Origin: Epiperipatus broadwayi
Taxonomy: Eukaryota > Onychophora > Udeonychophora > Euonychophora > Peripatidae
Reading direction: 5' to 3'
DNA: 64,000 nucleotides
Assembly (NCBI GenBank): GCA_028023455.1
Contig: JAQFVV010000012.1
Coordinates: forward strand, 2,880,023 to 2,944,022
The notes under the pieces are model-generated. The model searched no databases. It saw nothing but the letters and a program-made list of their open reading frames with translations, and was not told the DNA's origin. How positions within the stretch are numbered: position 1 is the stretch's first letter; each line of letters begins with the position of its first letter. The position numbers and the translations under genes were made by a program. Shown here piece by piece: positions 19,761-32,950 of this stretch.

Positions 19761-22107
19761 GAATTATAATATCTTTTATTAAGCCAATATCTCCTACCAT
19801 TTATAACATAAATATAAAATCAAAGTTCCCAAATTGAATAAATATACAACAAAAATCATACAATACATAAATCACTTTTTTATAAAACAAATTATAAGCA
19901 TATGGAAATACTTGTCGAAATAATTGTTTAAATAAAGGAAATTTCTTTTTTTAATAATAAAAGTATATTAAATAATTAATATAGGAGAGATAGTGATCTG
20001 TGGATTATAAACTCACACACATGTATTAAGCAAATAAGGAAAAATTAATGTTACATACAAGGTGTATTGGTTTGCGTATTTACATAAAACATATTTACGA
20101 AATGGGTATTAACTTGTTATAAAATAAACACACACATACAAAAATAATAGTTTACCTGACAAGTTTGTAGGCTTTGTATTTCTATGGATTTTGAGTGGGC
20201 GGTCTATCTGTTCATCGACTGCAACAAGGGCTGGACTTGACAGTGGTCTATGTTCGTAAAATTAGTCATCATCATTTTGGTGTTTGGGGATCTCAGCTTT
20301 TACATTCTGTTGGGATGGCAGGAGTGGAGCTGGACAGACTCCCTGAAGTGGGCTTCTACTCCATAATCATTTTATATGCAGGCAAATGTTTGATTGGCAT
20401 CTTTAGGTTGGAGAATGGATATTAAACAGGATATTAAACACTATCAATCATCCTTTATTGTTTTATGAATCCTGGGTTAATTGAGGCTTTGATGGCATGT
20501 CGTAATTAAGCTTCCATCGGCATCAACTGACTGGTAAACAGCTAAATTATTTGAATGATGGCCTGGATTAATGTCCATTGAGTTAGGCTGACTGAATAAA
20601 TTTTTTTTTCTTATTAGAATAAATGAATAAATCTTCCGGCATACAAAGTATTAGAATCAGCATGATTAAAAAGTTACATGACTTTGCATGGTTCCAAGAA
20701 TAACATTAGATTCCCAAAATTCGAAAAAGGCTCCCAATAAGATTTGCCTTTTTAACAGCAGGATGAAAGTGAACTGCTCTCTTTGAAAAGTAAAGGTAAC
20801 CTTCTCTCCTCAAAAAGCAAAGGTAAACTGCTCTCTTTGAAAAGCAAAGGTAAACTGCCCTCTCATAACTTCAGAACAGATATCCCACCTCATTACAATC
20901 TCAATTCAGGTATCCCCTCCATGACACAAAAATTAAATAATTAAATCTTATTGAATTGGTTTTAGTTTTACTAATTGATTTAGCTGATTTGTAAAACATT
21001 CCAATGTAATCGCCCAAGTGATCTCAAAAAATTTCATTTCCAATTAGTTTTATTTATATCCATTCAGATCTCAATATCTCTGATGACAATTTCAATAAAT
21101 GATAACATCATTTTACCTTTTTATTAATTCCAATATCACAATCAAAGTTTTTTTTTGTTTTAACAAATAAAATGTTTTACATAACTTGAACATTCCTCTC
21201 TCCACGCATTCTTGTAAGTTTAATTAAACTCCTTTTGTCCCGTTAAAATTATTTTAGAGTCGACAGGAAACCAGAATGCCTTTAGGCTTTTCTAAATTTA
21301 AGACAATGCCCCCCCCCTCCCTTGCTCAAATGCAACTGAAGAGAAAAATATCCATTAAAACTCCGATTTTTAAAATTATTTTTATATATTTTTAAATAAT
21401 AGTATGTTAAATTCTCCCTTTTACATTGATTGTAAGCACTCACAAAATAAATAAATAAATATGTACTGACAAATTGTAAATAAAAGTGTTGGCATTTCTT
21501 TAACAAACAAAACAAAAATCTTCAAAATTATAATTACATTTTGGAGTTTCTTTTTCTTTAAAAAAAAATAATAAAAATAAACAAAAATCAAATTTACAAA
21601 TGCATATTTCTAAGCCTTTAATATCGGCTTTAAACACATGTGTGTGTGAGTTTTTATTATAGCCACAGTTCTCTCTCTCTCTCTCAATTTATAACGAATA
21701 TTGATTATATAAATTGTAAACCCCCCCCCTCTTTAATGGCTTTTTAAATATTTTAGACTATTTATTCATTTAACCTTAGCTTGTGCTTGATCACATCAAA
21801 CGTGCCTGGCACAATATAATAAACACTTTTAATTACTATGCACCAAAAATTCAAAAAATAATTATCTTCAACCATAAGTAGTATTTTTATATTTAACACA
21901 AAATAAAACCATAAGGTATAATTAATTCATAATCTAATTTTTAAAACCATTAATTCATTTAATTAATTTTTGGACACTCCATGATTTTATTTCAAATTAA
22001 ATATAAAAATATCAATTGTGGTTGAAAAAAAGGAATTGCTTTTTGCTTTTGGTGCAAGATAAATAAATAAAATACTTGCATATAATTATTAGTAATGTTT
22101 TTTTAAA
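19761..22107. other. Intergenic region with one GC-richer island and minor repeats
   Basis: The stretch 20,160-20,460 has much more balanced composition than its surroundings and includes a 76-codon plus-strand frame (20,195-20,425). I see no domain in it, and it could be an LTR or other old transposon piece. Short homopolymers and (CT)n (21,671-21,685) are present. No gene identified. Confidence 0.45.
20762..20862 (+). repeat. Short minisatellite, about 28-bp unit
   Basis: About three to four degenerate copies of a unit containing AAAGGTAAACTGCTCTCTTT. Confidence 0.8.
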
Positions 22108-22347
22108 TATATGAAATTAGATCACAAAATTCCAGTCTTCACACACACACACTCACACTATAAATAGGCAGCAGTCCCTGTCAATAAATGTTTTAAAAGC
22201 CTGATGTCAATGAATGTTGGTTTATTTAAAAATAAGCGGTATGTATTATTGGGAAACCCATGCGTTTGAAACATTTATTTATAGGAGACCGCTGCCTATT
22301 TATAGTGCACATGTGAAATTAAGTTTTCTATCTAATTTCATATTTAT
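22108..22347. repeat. Inverted-repeat element
   Basis: The inner arms 22,156-22,194 and 22,269-22,307 share CACTATAAATAGGCAGC and a following AATAAATGTTT block in inverted orientation. Weaker pairing continues outward through ATATGAAATTAGAT near 22,110 and its complement near 22,335. Spacer about 75 bp. It ends where the family X copy begins. Likely a decayed hairpin or MITE; no target duplication resolved. Confidence 0.7.
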
Positions 22348-22349
22348 AT

Positions 22350-24390
22350 ACTGAAATATATTTTTTCACACATTCCAATTCACCTACTATGTCCCATAGT
22401 AGTAATTATTCTAGATTTAACTCCCACTAAGTACATGTGTTTACATGTATAACCATGTATATCAACGTATAATTATGTATACCTATGTATATCTACTTAT
22501 ATTTATATGTTAAATTAAATGCATGTCTGTGTAAACATTGTTATATATGTGTGGATACACTTATGTATATGTGAAAGAGCTGTAATGTGAAACTGATTAA
22601 ACTTTTTAATAGCCTGAAATGCGATATCACGGTTGTCACCTTTAGATTGCTCTAACTCAGCCAATTTTTTAGTTACATTGAAGAAAAAATACCCGTATTA
22701 AAGCTTAGAGCAAGGCCTATAAGATACTGCCCTCTTTTGAATCATTTTACAAGTAAAAAATCAATACTAGGAGAATTTTAAGTTGAACAAAAGAAGAAGG
22801 CCAGTTTTGATTGGTTGGATAATCTATTCCCAATCTATTCCTAATTCTTATTGGCTGATGATTCTGTTAAATATTTTTTTACCGCTTAAATGAAAATATA
22901 TGTTTTGGAGTGTTTTTTTTTATTATGTTTCGTACATATTATAAATAATTTTCATAAAATCTAATATTTCTAATAAAAATATAGTTATTTTACAAAAGTA
23001 GTAAGGTTTTATTAAAAAATTGTATACTTTACATGATTGTAAATTGAAAAAGAAACCAGCCATAGCAGCAATTTTTGACATCTTGTCAAGAGGTTAGATT
23101 GCTCCAAGCTGCTTATTTGATTTTCAAACAAAGATTAATGATTTAGAATATTTTTCTGGCATTATAATGTATTTTTGGTGTATTTTTTTAATAATATGCT
23201 GAAAGTATAATTATTTTGAGAAAGAGGTTAAGATTTTTCCTAAAAAATTCTAAAAAAATTCGTAACGTGAAATCTGGGAGGGATCTAAATGACATTTATA
23301 ATGCTTCTAATTCACTCGTAATGTTTTCTTTGATTTTTCTGCTTTTGAATATTTCTATAAAATACAAATAAAAATATATTTTTGAAATAACTTTCGTTTA
23401 CTTTCTTAACATTACAAATAATTAATATACTTTTTGAAAACGAAACTAAAATTAATATACATTAAAAGATGAAAATATTTATATCAAAAAGTTTGTCACT
23501 TGACCAATTAAAAGTTTCAGAGTTTTACTTTGCTGGACCAATAACAAAAGTGTTCTATTTAAATGTTAATAGTGTTACAGTGCGATTATAGTCATAAACC
23601 TTTAATTTAATATAATGTATATGTATAAATTTATTCATCACTTGTTTGAACATCTCATATATATGCTTAATTCCATGAGTGACCAACATACATATATAAC
23701 AAAATGTTTCAAAATGTTTACACAGAAATTTAGTTTCTAAAAATATTAAACAGTTCTTTTTAAAAAAAATCACATCACACACACGTTTACAATTGTGTGG
23801 AGGTCAAATATAAAATCTTAAAATAACAAATTTTAAAGTCCAACATGGTCAAAACAAATGCAGTCATGCAGCACTACATTCCATTTAATAGGGAGTCACA
23901 TGTGTTTTTACTAAAATGTAAATATTGTATTTAAAATTTAACGCAAGAATGTTAAATTTGAAGACTAAAATTAAAAGTTGTAAACAAGCTAATAGGTTTT
24001 ACACTGTAAAACCTGGCTTATAAGCAAATACAACAGAGGGATCAGAAATCTAGTATATAAACATCCACTTTTCAGTGCTCAAAACCTCTCTTGTAATATA
24101 ATCTAAGCAGTTGCCTAAGTAAGTTACACCCATTGAAAATTTGACATGAGTGGCTATGAAGGTACCAACCTTGCTACTTCCTATGGAAGAATGTACCTTC
24201 AGCCCACCTGCAGGCTACACAGTAATCATCATCACTGCCAGGATGAAAAAGTTCAATACCACCAGCTGCCAAGAGAAGTCATTAAGGAACAGCAACATAT
24301 CAAAGGAAGTGACAGTGACTACCTTAAATGTTGGACAACTCAGCCTCTAGACAAAATCAGTAATATTCTTCACCCCAGAGCTCTATAAAT
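22350..24390 (+). repeat. Family X interspersed repeat, copy 1
   Basis: Three blocks match, in order and inverted orientation, the repeat at 38,820-39,835: 22,355-22,580 (with CCCATAGTAG), 23,645-23,780 (with CATACATATATAACAAAATG) and 23,860-24,390 (ending AGAGCTCTATAAA). Between the first two blocks this copy has about 1 kb (22,590-23,640), while copy 2 has about 130 bp, so either an insertion here or a deletion there. An 80-codon frame at 24,146-24,388 and a 67-codon frame in copy 2 are in the same phase over most of their length and share TNL, YGRM and SNHH motifs. The family may once have been coding, but I recognise no domain. Confidence 0.7.
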
Positions 24391-24506
24391 CTATGAAACT
24401 TATAATGTTTCAATCATCTAACAATGAAAGTTCATAAAATTATAATTCTTAATTGATTAAATCTTTGTTTAAAATAAATTTCTAAATGTAACTGTAAAAG
24501 TTATAT

Positions 24507-24893
<387 letters not shown>

Positions 24894-26864
24894 TTTCATA
24901 TGTATAATTGTTTTTCAAAAATTTAACAAATTATGAACATATTTATGTAATAGAAACAATGTGATAATTTTTTTTTCAATTTTTTTCCCAAATCAAAATG
25001 TATTCATAGATTGTTATACAAACTGAAGATGATCGTGTAAATATTGAAATATAATTATTTGGATATATTTGTCATATGTACATTTGCTTTTCAACATTTT
25101 TACATATATTAAGGTGCTAATTAATACTGATAATAATTTTAAAAAGAATAAAAATATGTTAATAATAATTAAAATAATTTTAGTCTAATATATACTCCAT
25201 TACGTCCATGCTGACATATGACAGAAATCAACATAAAGTTTGAAACAAATAAATGAGATGGAAAAAAAAACCCATTATAATATATAGCGTATATGTAATC
25301 CAATAGATAGTGAATGACATTAAGTTTCTAAAAATATAATAAAGTAATATTTAATCTCTTTTTTATTTTTATGCTCATTATGCCATTGTGATGCTGCAGT
25401 TTCTAGATAGTTAAGCTTAATTAAAATAATTTATAGTATACGTCTTAATGTCATGTGAAAATAAATGAGAAGGAGGTGTAAATAAGCTTTAAGAAGTTTA
25501 GGAATTAATTTGTAAATAATTGTTCATGCTTTGCAATTAAAACTAATGATGGTGTTGAGAAAAATAATTAAATCATTTAACATAGTGTAAAAAAATAATT
25601 AAAGATATTTTCATTTGCATAATTATTGTGTAGAAAGCAGTAACAGTTTTTGTAAAGCAAACACTTTTCAATAAGATTAAAAATATGTGTCTGTATTAAA
25701 ACTATTTTATGATGTTATTCTAAATATATACATATGTAAGGTTTTGTACCAGATAATACAATAAGGTAATTAAATAGTATGGTATTATGACCAAATAACA
25801 TCTTTTGATTATTATTAAAGATATGGTTATTATTTGTCACCTTCTTATCATGATATAAAAAGCATCTAAATATTTTATTATATTTTTAGAAAGCATGTTA
25901 GATATTTAAATAAATTGTGCCATTGAGTTAACAAATAATAACAATAAAATAAAACAAATATATCTATATGCTTTCTCATTATAATTGTGTTAAGTTTATA
26001 TCACACATAAATATATAATACACACATAAGTAATAAATACAACTAAAGAGAATTTAAAATAAATTCGTTTACAAATCTGCTAAGTTAATTTTCCACATGG
26101 AGTGTCTGTTGCAAACTATAACTGATAGATAATTAGCAGAGTGCATCAGTAATTCTGATTATAAAGGATTAAACTGGGTAGTATCTAGAAAATGTACATA
26201 ATGCATGTATAATGGATAATTGCAAAGTATAGCTTACATTGTGAAATTGAACAACCAATGTCTATTGAGAAAAACACTATTGGCTTGAATATTTATTGCA
26301 TATATGAAATTGATTATATGCCAAGACTTGTTGATCTTGCATTTTTTGTGCTTACTTTCGAGATAAATAATCTTGGCAGAAGTAAGTTTAAAACGATGGC
26401 TAGAAGCTTTGCACACAACACAATTTTGATTAAGTAAGTATAAATTACAAATTATTTTCATAATTTTTTTTAGAGTACTTTGAGTCTAATACATATGTCT
26501 TATGACATGCTAGACTGAGATTAAATCTGGGCTAGGTAAAACTTTTAATTTTTTCAGAATATAATGAGTCTTACTTTCTTTCAGGCATCTGACAATTTAA
26601 TAATTATCAGTAAATAGAAGTGTAACCATTCTAACTAAAATATAAAACAAACATGAAAAGATCCCTCATATTCCTATTGCCTTGTATTAGAAAGATCCAC
26701 GAATAATATCTTATTCTTAACAGTTTTTATGAAGGACTGTTTGAAAATTCTTTTGACTTGCATTGGACTATTTTAATGTTGTTTTATTTTAATATTAACA
26801 TAATTTATAATTTATATTTTTTTAAGTGCATGAAACATTTAAAATTTATTCAACAAAATTTTAC
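24894..26864. other. AT-rich intergenic region
   Basis: No gene. At 25,023-25,050 there is CTGAAGATGATCG... TTGAAATATA, weakly like the CTGAnGA-GAAA motif of the PLE-type ends. The sequence at 25,735-25,870 weakly resembles 13,740-13,880. Otherwise featureless. Confidence 0.5.
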
Positions 26865-28590
26865 CAAAAGCATTCCAAGCAAGTAATGCTATGATTAATT
26901 TCATTCATTATGTTTCCACCTGTAGTAATAATCTGACCAAATTTTTATTATTGTTAGCTTCATTTAACTTATCATTATCAATCTTTATTTGCAACTTTTG
27001 AGAAAATTCATTGAACATTACTTCACTTTTTTTTACTTTTATCTTTAGTCCTACTTTCTTACTTTCATGCAATAATTCTTGCAACATTTCTTGAATCTGT
27101 AAAGCATTATTTGCAAAATCTTCCTAACTTAAATAATCTCCATTTATTTTAATTCCCTTAATTTCCCATCTTCATCCACAAAATACTTCTTTTGTAACAA
27201 TTGATACAAAACAGGTTAATAATTACACAACATTTGGAGTAGTATTATTCTCCACTCTTCTTCTGGTGTTGCTGGCCTATATGCACAGTGACAATATTCA
27301 CTTAGAAGTTGAACTCACACCTTTAGATTCTTGAATATTGAATTTAAGGCAAACACTCAATAGCTTAGTTGGTAGAGCATTTGTTTTAAATTCAATACTC
27401 AAGAATCTAAAGTTGCCAGTTCAACTTCTAAGCAAATATTGTCACTGTACATATAGGCCAGTAGCACCTGAAGAAGAGTGGAGAATAATACTGCTCGAAA
27501 CATTGTGTAATTACTAACCTGTATTGTTTATTTGTGTGAATTGATACAACATTTTGGAAATATAGATTCATTTGTCGTATATGTAGCCTTCTCAATGCTA
27601 ATCTTTTTAATATCTTTAAATAATATAATTATTGATGTTGCATTTTTATAAATATTTTTCAAAATATTACAATATTCTAGGTCTATATCTGATGATTCAA
27701 TTCTTTAATCAATGCAAAACACATCAAATCAAATGCTATTTCATAATATACAAATCCAATACATAAAGGTAATGCACATTCATGAATTCTTGCTATAACT
27801 TTTCTCAATACTTGGATATAATCCACTGTATGAAAATAATGTTTACATTCAGCTTTTTGTTGGTTGAAATTCAGAGCTTGCTGTAGATTAGTTATAATTA
27901 TCTTGGTAATAACTTTGTATAAAATTAATAAAGGACTGACATGTCTGTAATTTCTTATATCTTATTTATTATCTTTGTTAAATACTAATACTGTATTCTT
28001 CAAATCTTCTAGTACCTCTTTATCATTTAAAAATTTTGTATATAACTTTGTCAAAATTTTTTATTTCTTCACTTATTTTAAGACATGGTTTATAATTTAT
28101 TCATTACTTGATGCTTTTCTCCATATATTTAATTGCATGTCTCATTACTTCATTTAAAATCCTGGACACTTCAGAAGATATAATAGTTGTATGCAGTGCT
28201 TTTTCTTATTCTTTATTACTAGAACTTTCTACACATTTCATAATGACATCTTCTTTTTTAGTAATAGTTTCTTTTTTTTTTTTTTTGCAGATATTATTTT
28301 CCTACCAATACCAAAATATTGTTTTACACTTTTTTTATATAGCTTTTTTTTTGCTAGTACACAATTATACCATTTTACAAAATTCTGAGCATTCAATCCT
28401 TCTTAATGTGTTTTATATATCATATTCCTTCATTTTTCATAAATTCTCTAGTCTCGGTAAAAATTTTACTGGTTTATTGCTGCTTTTCATATCAGCTATC
28501 TTTTTAGCAGTTTTTAAAAGTGTATCAGTTATCTTTCTATTGATTTCATTCAAATCTGAATCATGTTCAAAATCTGTTAATATTAAATAA
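26865..28590 (-). pseudogene. RTE-clade LINE fragment (copy 2), interrupted
   Basis: Diverged copy of the RTE element at 30.75-32.95 kb, on the same strand. The order of recognisable segments is the same, from the linker after the endonuclease (near 28,580) to the C-terminal side of the reverse transcriptase (near 26,870). All frames are broken by stops and indels. A deletion near 27,115 removes most of the codons for the catalytic FADD block that copy 1 keeps. The 3' quarter present in copy 1 is not recognisable here. A hairpin retroposon has inserted at 27,210-27,538. Plus-strand frames of up to 160 codons (28,108-28,590) are antisense shadows. Non-functional. Confidence 0.85.
27210..27538 (+). 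mobile_element. Hairpin retroposon with tRNA-like head, nested in the RTE copy
   Basis: Flanked by an 11-bp direct repeat AATTGATACAA (27,199-27,209 and 27,539-27,549). Arms 27,211-27,347 and 27,386-27,522 are inverted copies with a 38-bp loop. The loop holds TAGCTTAGTTGGTAGAGC, an excellent Pol III A box, and GTTCAACTT, a near-consensus B box, follows about 58 nt later in the right arm. The left arm abuts the duplication; only the right side has a tail (27,523-27,538). I read it as a plus-sense tRNA-derived SINE joined at its 5' side to an inverted partial copy. The right arm also carries CTGAAGAAG...CTCGAAAC. The uninterrupted RTE copy confirms the insertion point. Confidence 0.85.
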
Positions 28591-28592
28591 CG

Positions 28593-28593
28593 T

Positions 28594-28624
<31 letters not shown>

Positions 28625-28625
28625 A
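28593..28625. repeat. (TA)n(TG)n microsatellite
   Basis: About six TA followed by about ten TG units, immediately upstream of the broken RTE copy. Confidence 0.95.
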
Positions 28626-30009
28626 CCATAAATTCAATTTCTATGATTAGTTTTTAACATGCACTCATACATAAAAGATTATTTTCATTAGTTTAAAAAT
28701 TATTGCTTTAATAGAGACTTTAAATTCAATAACCCTCAAATATATTTATAATACTCATTATAAAGATACGTGATGAATTCCATTTTTTAACTTTTCATCT
28801 TTTATTAATACCATTTATATTTTTAGATATTAAAATTATTTTTTTTTCCCATGGTAATAATTATATATATATATATTGGATCTAATTAGGTCATCTCATT
28901 TTATCTAGGTTCTATGTAGGTCTTGGTGTCATATACTATTGTTTGTAGTTATATGCGGACCTTTACAAACTTATTGAATACGCATACCCCCATATATATG
29001 TATGTCATATTTATGGGACGAATTTGTACGCGCGGATGTATTCATATATATATTATTATTGACATTTTATTGTTTTTTTTTCTTCTAATCCAGAACGTAA
29101 TATTAATTGTGACAATAATAGCTTTATGTTAATAAGATTTTTTAAGTGTTGATGGATTGAAATAATTTCAAAACGCGAAAGTGACAAAAATAATTGTAAA
29201 GTATTTTTAAAATCAATTAATCAAATAGTAAACACATTAAATATCTTAAAAATTGATTTAAAATTTTTGCAGCGCGTCAGAATTGATTTTGTTTTGTCGA
29301 AAATCTACAGTTCAAGTCAAGGCATATATAAAAACTTCTGTGAAAATGTGTGTAGTTATTAAATTAGCACTATTTATAAATTGTTGTTATAAATTATCGT
29401 CACAGATTAACATTCTCTTAATGGAACATTTTATAAGATTGTCACAAAAGTAAATTCTTTTTTAAAGCAAGTAAAAGATAGGCAAAGGGTTAAAGATGCA
29501 ATTTCAATGCAAACCACGAATTATATTATTGATACAGATATAACTTATGAATAAAATAGCAGCTTATCACCTTGACTGCTAAAAAGTACTGAAATAAATT
29601 CTTCTGAAATGACAAATTGCATTAAATAATTTATTATATCCAAAACCTACTATTAAACATATATTCCTTCTACAATTTTATAATAAGAACTTATTTTTGT
29701 CAAAAAAACATAAGTAAGTAAGTTTTCTCATGGTTAAGCAATCCAGATATTAAAACCAGATACAAACTTTATTATCAATTGTTTTATATATGTTTTTGAC
29801 AAATATAGTGAATAAAATGCAACATAGAAATAATTGTGAAGTATATTACAAACTTTTGTGAATACATAAATTTAAGTTTTTGAATAGTCTAATGAGATTT
29901 TTATGACCAGTTGCATAATAATTTCTTTATATAAGTAATCAATTCTGGATATCATGTAAAATGATCATTAATGTTATTATAAATAGATAGATGCTCTAAG
30001 AAGTTAATA
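28626..30009. other. AT-rich intergenic region
   Basis: No gene, RNA or transposon end recognised. A short (TA)n lies at 28,862-28,876. Confidence 0.5.
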
Positions 30010-30017
30010 CAGTAATT

Positions 30018-30510
30018 CAGGGGTGGGCAATTGTTTGGCTCGGGGGCCACAAAGATTGACAGAGGGCCGCATCAGGTGCCACTTTGTGGAAGCGAAGGTT
30101 AGCGGAGGGCCACACCTTTTTTCATGCCAGAATAAACATACTGCTTTATTCCCTGTATTACCAAAGAAATATTTGTTTGTTCATTCTTCATTAAACATGT
30201 GACATTCATCACCGATTTTACATTTTTTCAGAGGGTTCATGATTTCACTAAAGTTGGAAATGTATATATTTGCTAATGCAAAGACAAAATTGAAAGTAAC
30301 CAGATCAACTGGAAAAGCACTGCACATCATATCTACACTGGGCATGTGTATTGACATGGCCATCATAATGGAAAATATAAAATGAATCTTCAGTCACACA
30401 CAAAAAGAAAATCTCAGCTCAAGGCAGATTTTTCTGATTGTCTTGGAGGGCCACATAAAACCTCTTAGCGGGCCATATGTGGCCCCTGAGCCACTATTTG
30501 CCCACCCCTG
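30018..30510. mobile_element. Non-autonomous hAT transposon, 493 bp
   Basis: Both ends carry the inverted terminal repeat CAGGGGTGGGCAA, perfect for 13 bp and then imperfect through GGGGGCCAC-like blocks. The flanks are a perfect 8-bp duplication CAGTAATT (30,010-30,017 and 30,511-30,518). An 8-bp duplication and CAGGGG...-type ends are hallmarks of the hAT superfamily. GC content is far above the surroundings. No transposase: the 61-codon minus-strand frame in the middle has no hAT motif, so mobility would depend on a transposase in trans. Perfect ends and duplication suggest moderate age. It lies between the two RTE copies. Confidence 0.92.
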
Positions 30511-30739
30511 CAGTAATTCAATCTTCATCTTGTCATTTCTATCTTATGAATGTTAAATTAACTGTTAGAAACAAACTATTTAATTATACAGATATGTAAA
30601 AGATGTATTTATGTTAATGAGTATTTACAATATGTCATTTAAACATTCCAAAAATTATCTTTTTTTTAATCTTTAGTACAGTGTAAACATTATATCACAC
30701 ATCATTTCTACCCAATTTTTTTATTGTTGTTAATTTGTA

Positions 30740-32950
30740 TCTGTATATATCATCATCACCATTGTCAACCATTATCAATCCACTGCTAGATGAAGATCTC
30801 TCCAAGTTCAATTCATCTTCTCCAGTCTCTAGCCTCTCTTCTCCAAATCACCCCTGCACACTTTCTTATTTCATCTATCCATCTTGCATGTTGTCTCTTT
30901 CTGGATCTTTTACAATCTCTTGGAATCCAGTTTAAGATTTCAATTGTTCATCTGTTATCATCTATTCTAGAAATATGTCCATCCCAACTTCACTTCAGTC
31001 TTTTAATTTTTTCAGTGATGTCAGTAATATCTGTTTGTTCTCTTACCCATATATAACATTTTCAATCTCTTCTTGTTACTCCTAACATGCACTTCTCCAT
31101 ACATCTTTCAATGGTCTGAAGTCTTTGAATTGCTCTATTATTAAGTGCCCTAGCCTCAGATCTATAAGTAAGTACAGTAAAACACATTTATTAAAAACCT
31201 TTCCTCTCAAACACATAAGCATATTTCATTTTAGTATTAAATTATATCCACAAAAAGTACTCCAACCAAGTTTACTTCTATGATTAATTTCTTCTATTAT
31301 GTTTCAATCTGTAGTAATAATCTGACCAATGTATTTATAATTGTTAACTTCTTCTAATTTATCATAATTAATCTTAATTTTCATCTTTTGAGAAAATCCA
31401 TTGAACATTACTTTAGTCTTTTTAACGTTTACCTTTAATTCTACATTATTACTTTCATTTGATAACTCCTGTAATATTTTCTGAAGTTCTAAAGAATTAT
31501 TTTCAAAAACAACTACATCATCTGCAAAATCCAAATGATTTAAATAATCTCCATTTACTTTTACTCCTTTAGTTCCCCATTTTAATCTGCAAAATACTTC
31601 TTGCAGCACTGCTGTAAAAAGTTTTGGAGATATGGAGTCACCTTGTTTTACAGCAATGATAACCTTCCTAGTATCATTATGTAACATAATTATTGCTGTT
31701 GCATTTTATAAATATTCTTCAAAATATGACAATATCCTGGGTCTATACCTTGATGATCCAATGCTTTAATCACTGAAGAAATGTTTATAAAATCAAATGC
31801 CTTTTCATAATCTACAAATCCAAAGCATAATGGCAACACATATTCACTGGTCCTTTCTATAACCTCTCTCAATACTTGGATATGATCTACAATACTAAAA
31901 CTACTTTTAAATTTAGCTTGTTCTTTTGGTAGGTAAAAATCCAATGTTCTCTGTAGACAAGTTGTAATTATCTTGGCAAAAATTTTGTATAAAACTGATA
32001 AAAGTCTGATATGTCTGTAATTTCTAATATCTTCTTTATCACCTTTTTTAAATATTAATATGAGTACTGCATTCTTCCAATCATTTGGTATATAACTTTG
32101 CCAAAAAATTTTCTGTTTCTTCAATTGCTTCTTTTAATATATCGATTATAATTCTATCATTACTGGGAGCTTTTTTTCTTTCTTCATAGATTTAATTGCT
32201 TGTCTCACTTCTTCATTTAAAATTCTGGACAATTCAGAAGATATAGTAGATGTAGGGGGTACTTGTTCTTTATTATTATATAATTCTTGTTATGTCATCT
32301 CTCTTTTTAGTAATAGTTCCATATTTTTTTTCTTATTGCAGATATAAATTTCCTACCAAAACCAAAATGTTGTTTTAAACTCTTGAGACATTTATTCTCT
32401 TCTACAGCCTTCCTTGCTAGTTTACAGTTATATTTTTATATCATTATCAACTCTTTTTCTTACTGTTTTACACAATTCAAGATATTCAATCCCTTTTAAT
32501 GCATCATTTTTATAAATCTTCATATTCTTCCTTTTTTCATTAATTCTCTAGACACAATAGAAATTTTATTGGTCAATTGTGAATTTCTTCTACTTGCTAT
32601 CTTTGTTGCAGTTTTTAAAAGTGTATCAGTTATTTTCTTATTAACTTCATTCAAATCTGAATCATATTCAAAATCTACTAATACCTGAAACTGATTTGCA
32701 AGTTCCAATTTTAATTCATTAGAATGTTTCTGATGATTACGAATATCAACTCCAAATATTGTTTTTGTTTTTTTTTTAGTTTTGCATTAACATGTATCTT
32801 ACATTTTACTTATTGATTATCACTTCCTGTGTTGAATTTATTAAGAACATTAGAATCTTGAAATACACATTTTCTGTTATCAAAATATAATCCAATTCCA
32901 TACATATATATTCCCTATGTTTTATTCATATCCTATGGTCATGATGAAGA
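30740..32950 (-). pseudogene. RTE-clade LINE, 5'-truncated (copy 1)
   Basis: Read on the minus strand. The endonuclease C-terminus (FNTGSD near 32,840-32,860, NWIIF-like segment near 32,890) leads through a linker (32,708-32,520) into the reverse transcriptase. Visible RT motifs in order: KKGDKEDIRNYR and LLSVLYKIFAKI (about 32,060-31,970), FVDYEKAFDF with the first catalytic Asp (about 31,800), QGDSISPKLF (about 31,635), FADD (about 31,530) and YKYIGQII (about 31,320). The C-terminal region continues to about 30,760 with DITEKIKRLK, ARWIDEIRKCAG and FIQQWID, the usual end of RTE ORF2. A frameshift at about 31,688 and several stops break it. The 3' end carries ATC-rich short repeats (30,750-30,765). 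Catalytic residues survive but the frame does not. Confidence 0.92.

Noticed and set aside
28108-28590. 160-codon plus-strand frame
   Set aside because: Antisense of the RTE copy; hydrophobic F/S/L composition comes from reading A/T-rich coding sequence backwards.
30735-31056. Plus-strand frames of 66 and 88 codons
   Set aside because: Antisense of the C-terminal RTE region, where the minus strand has recognisable family motifs.
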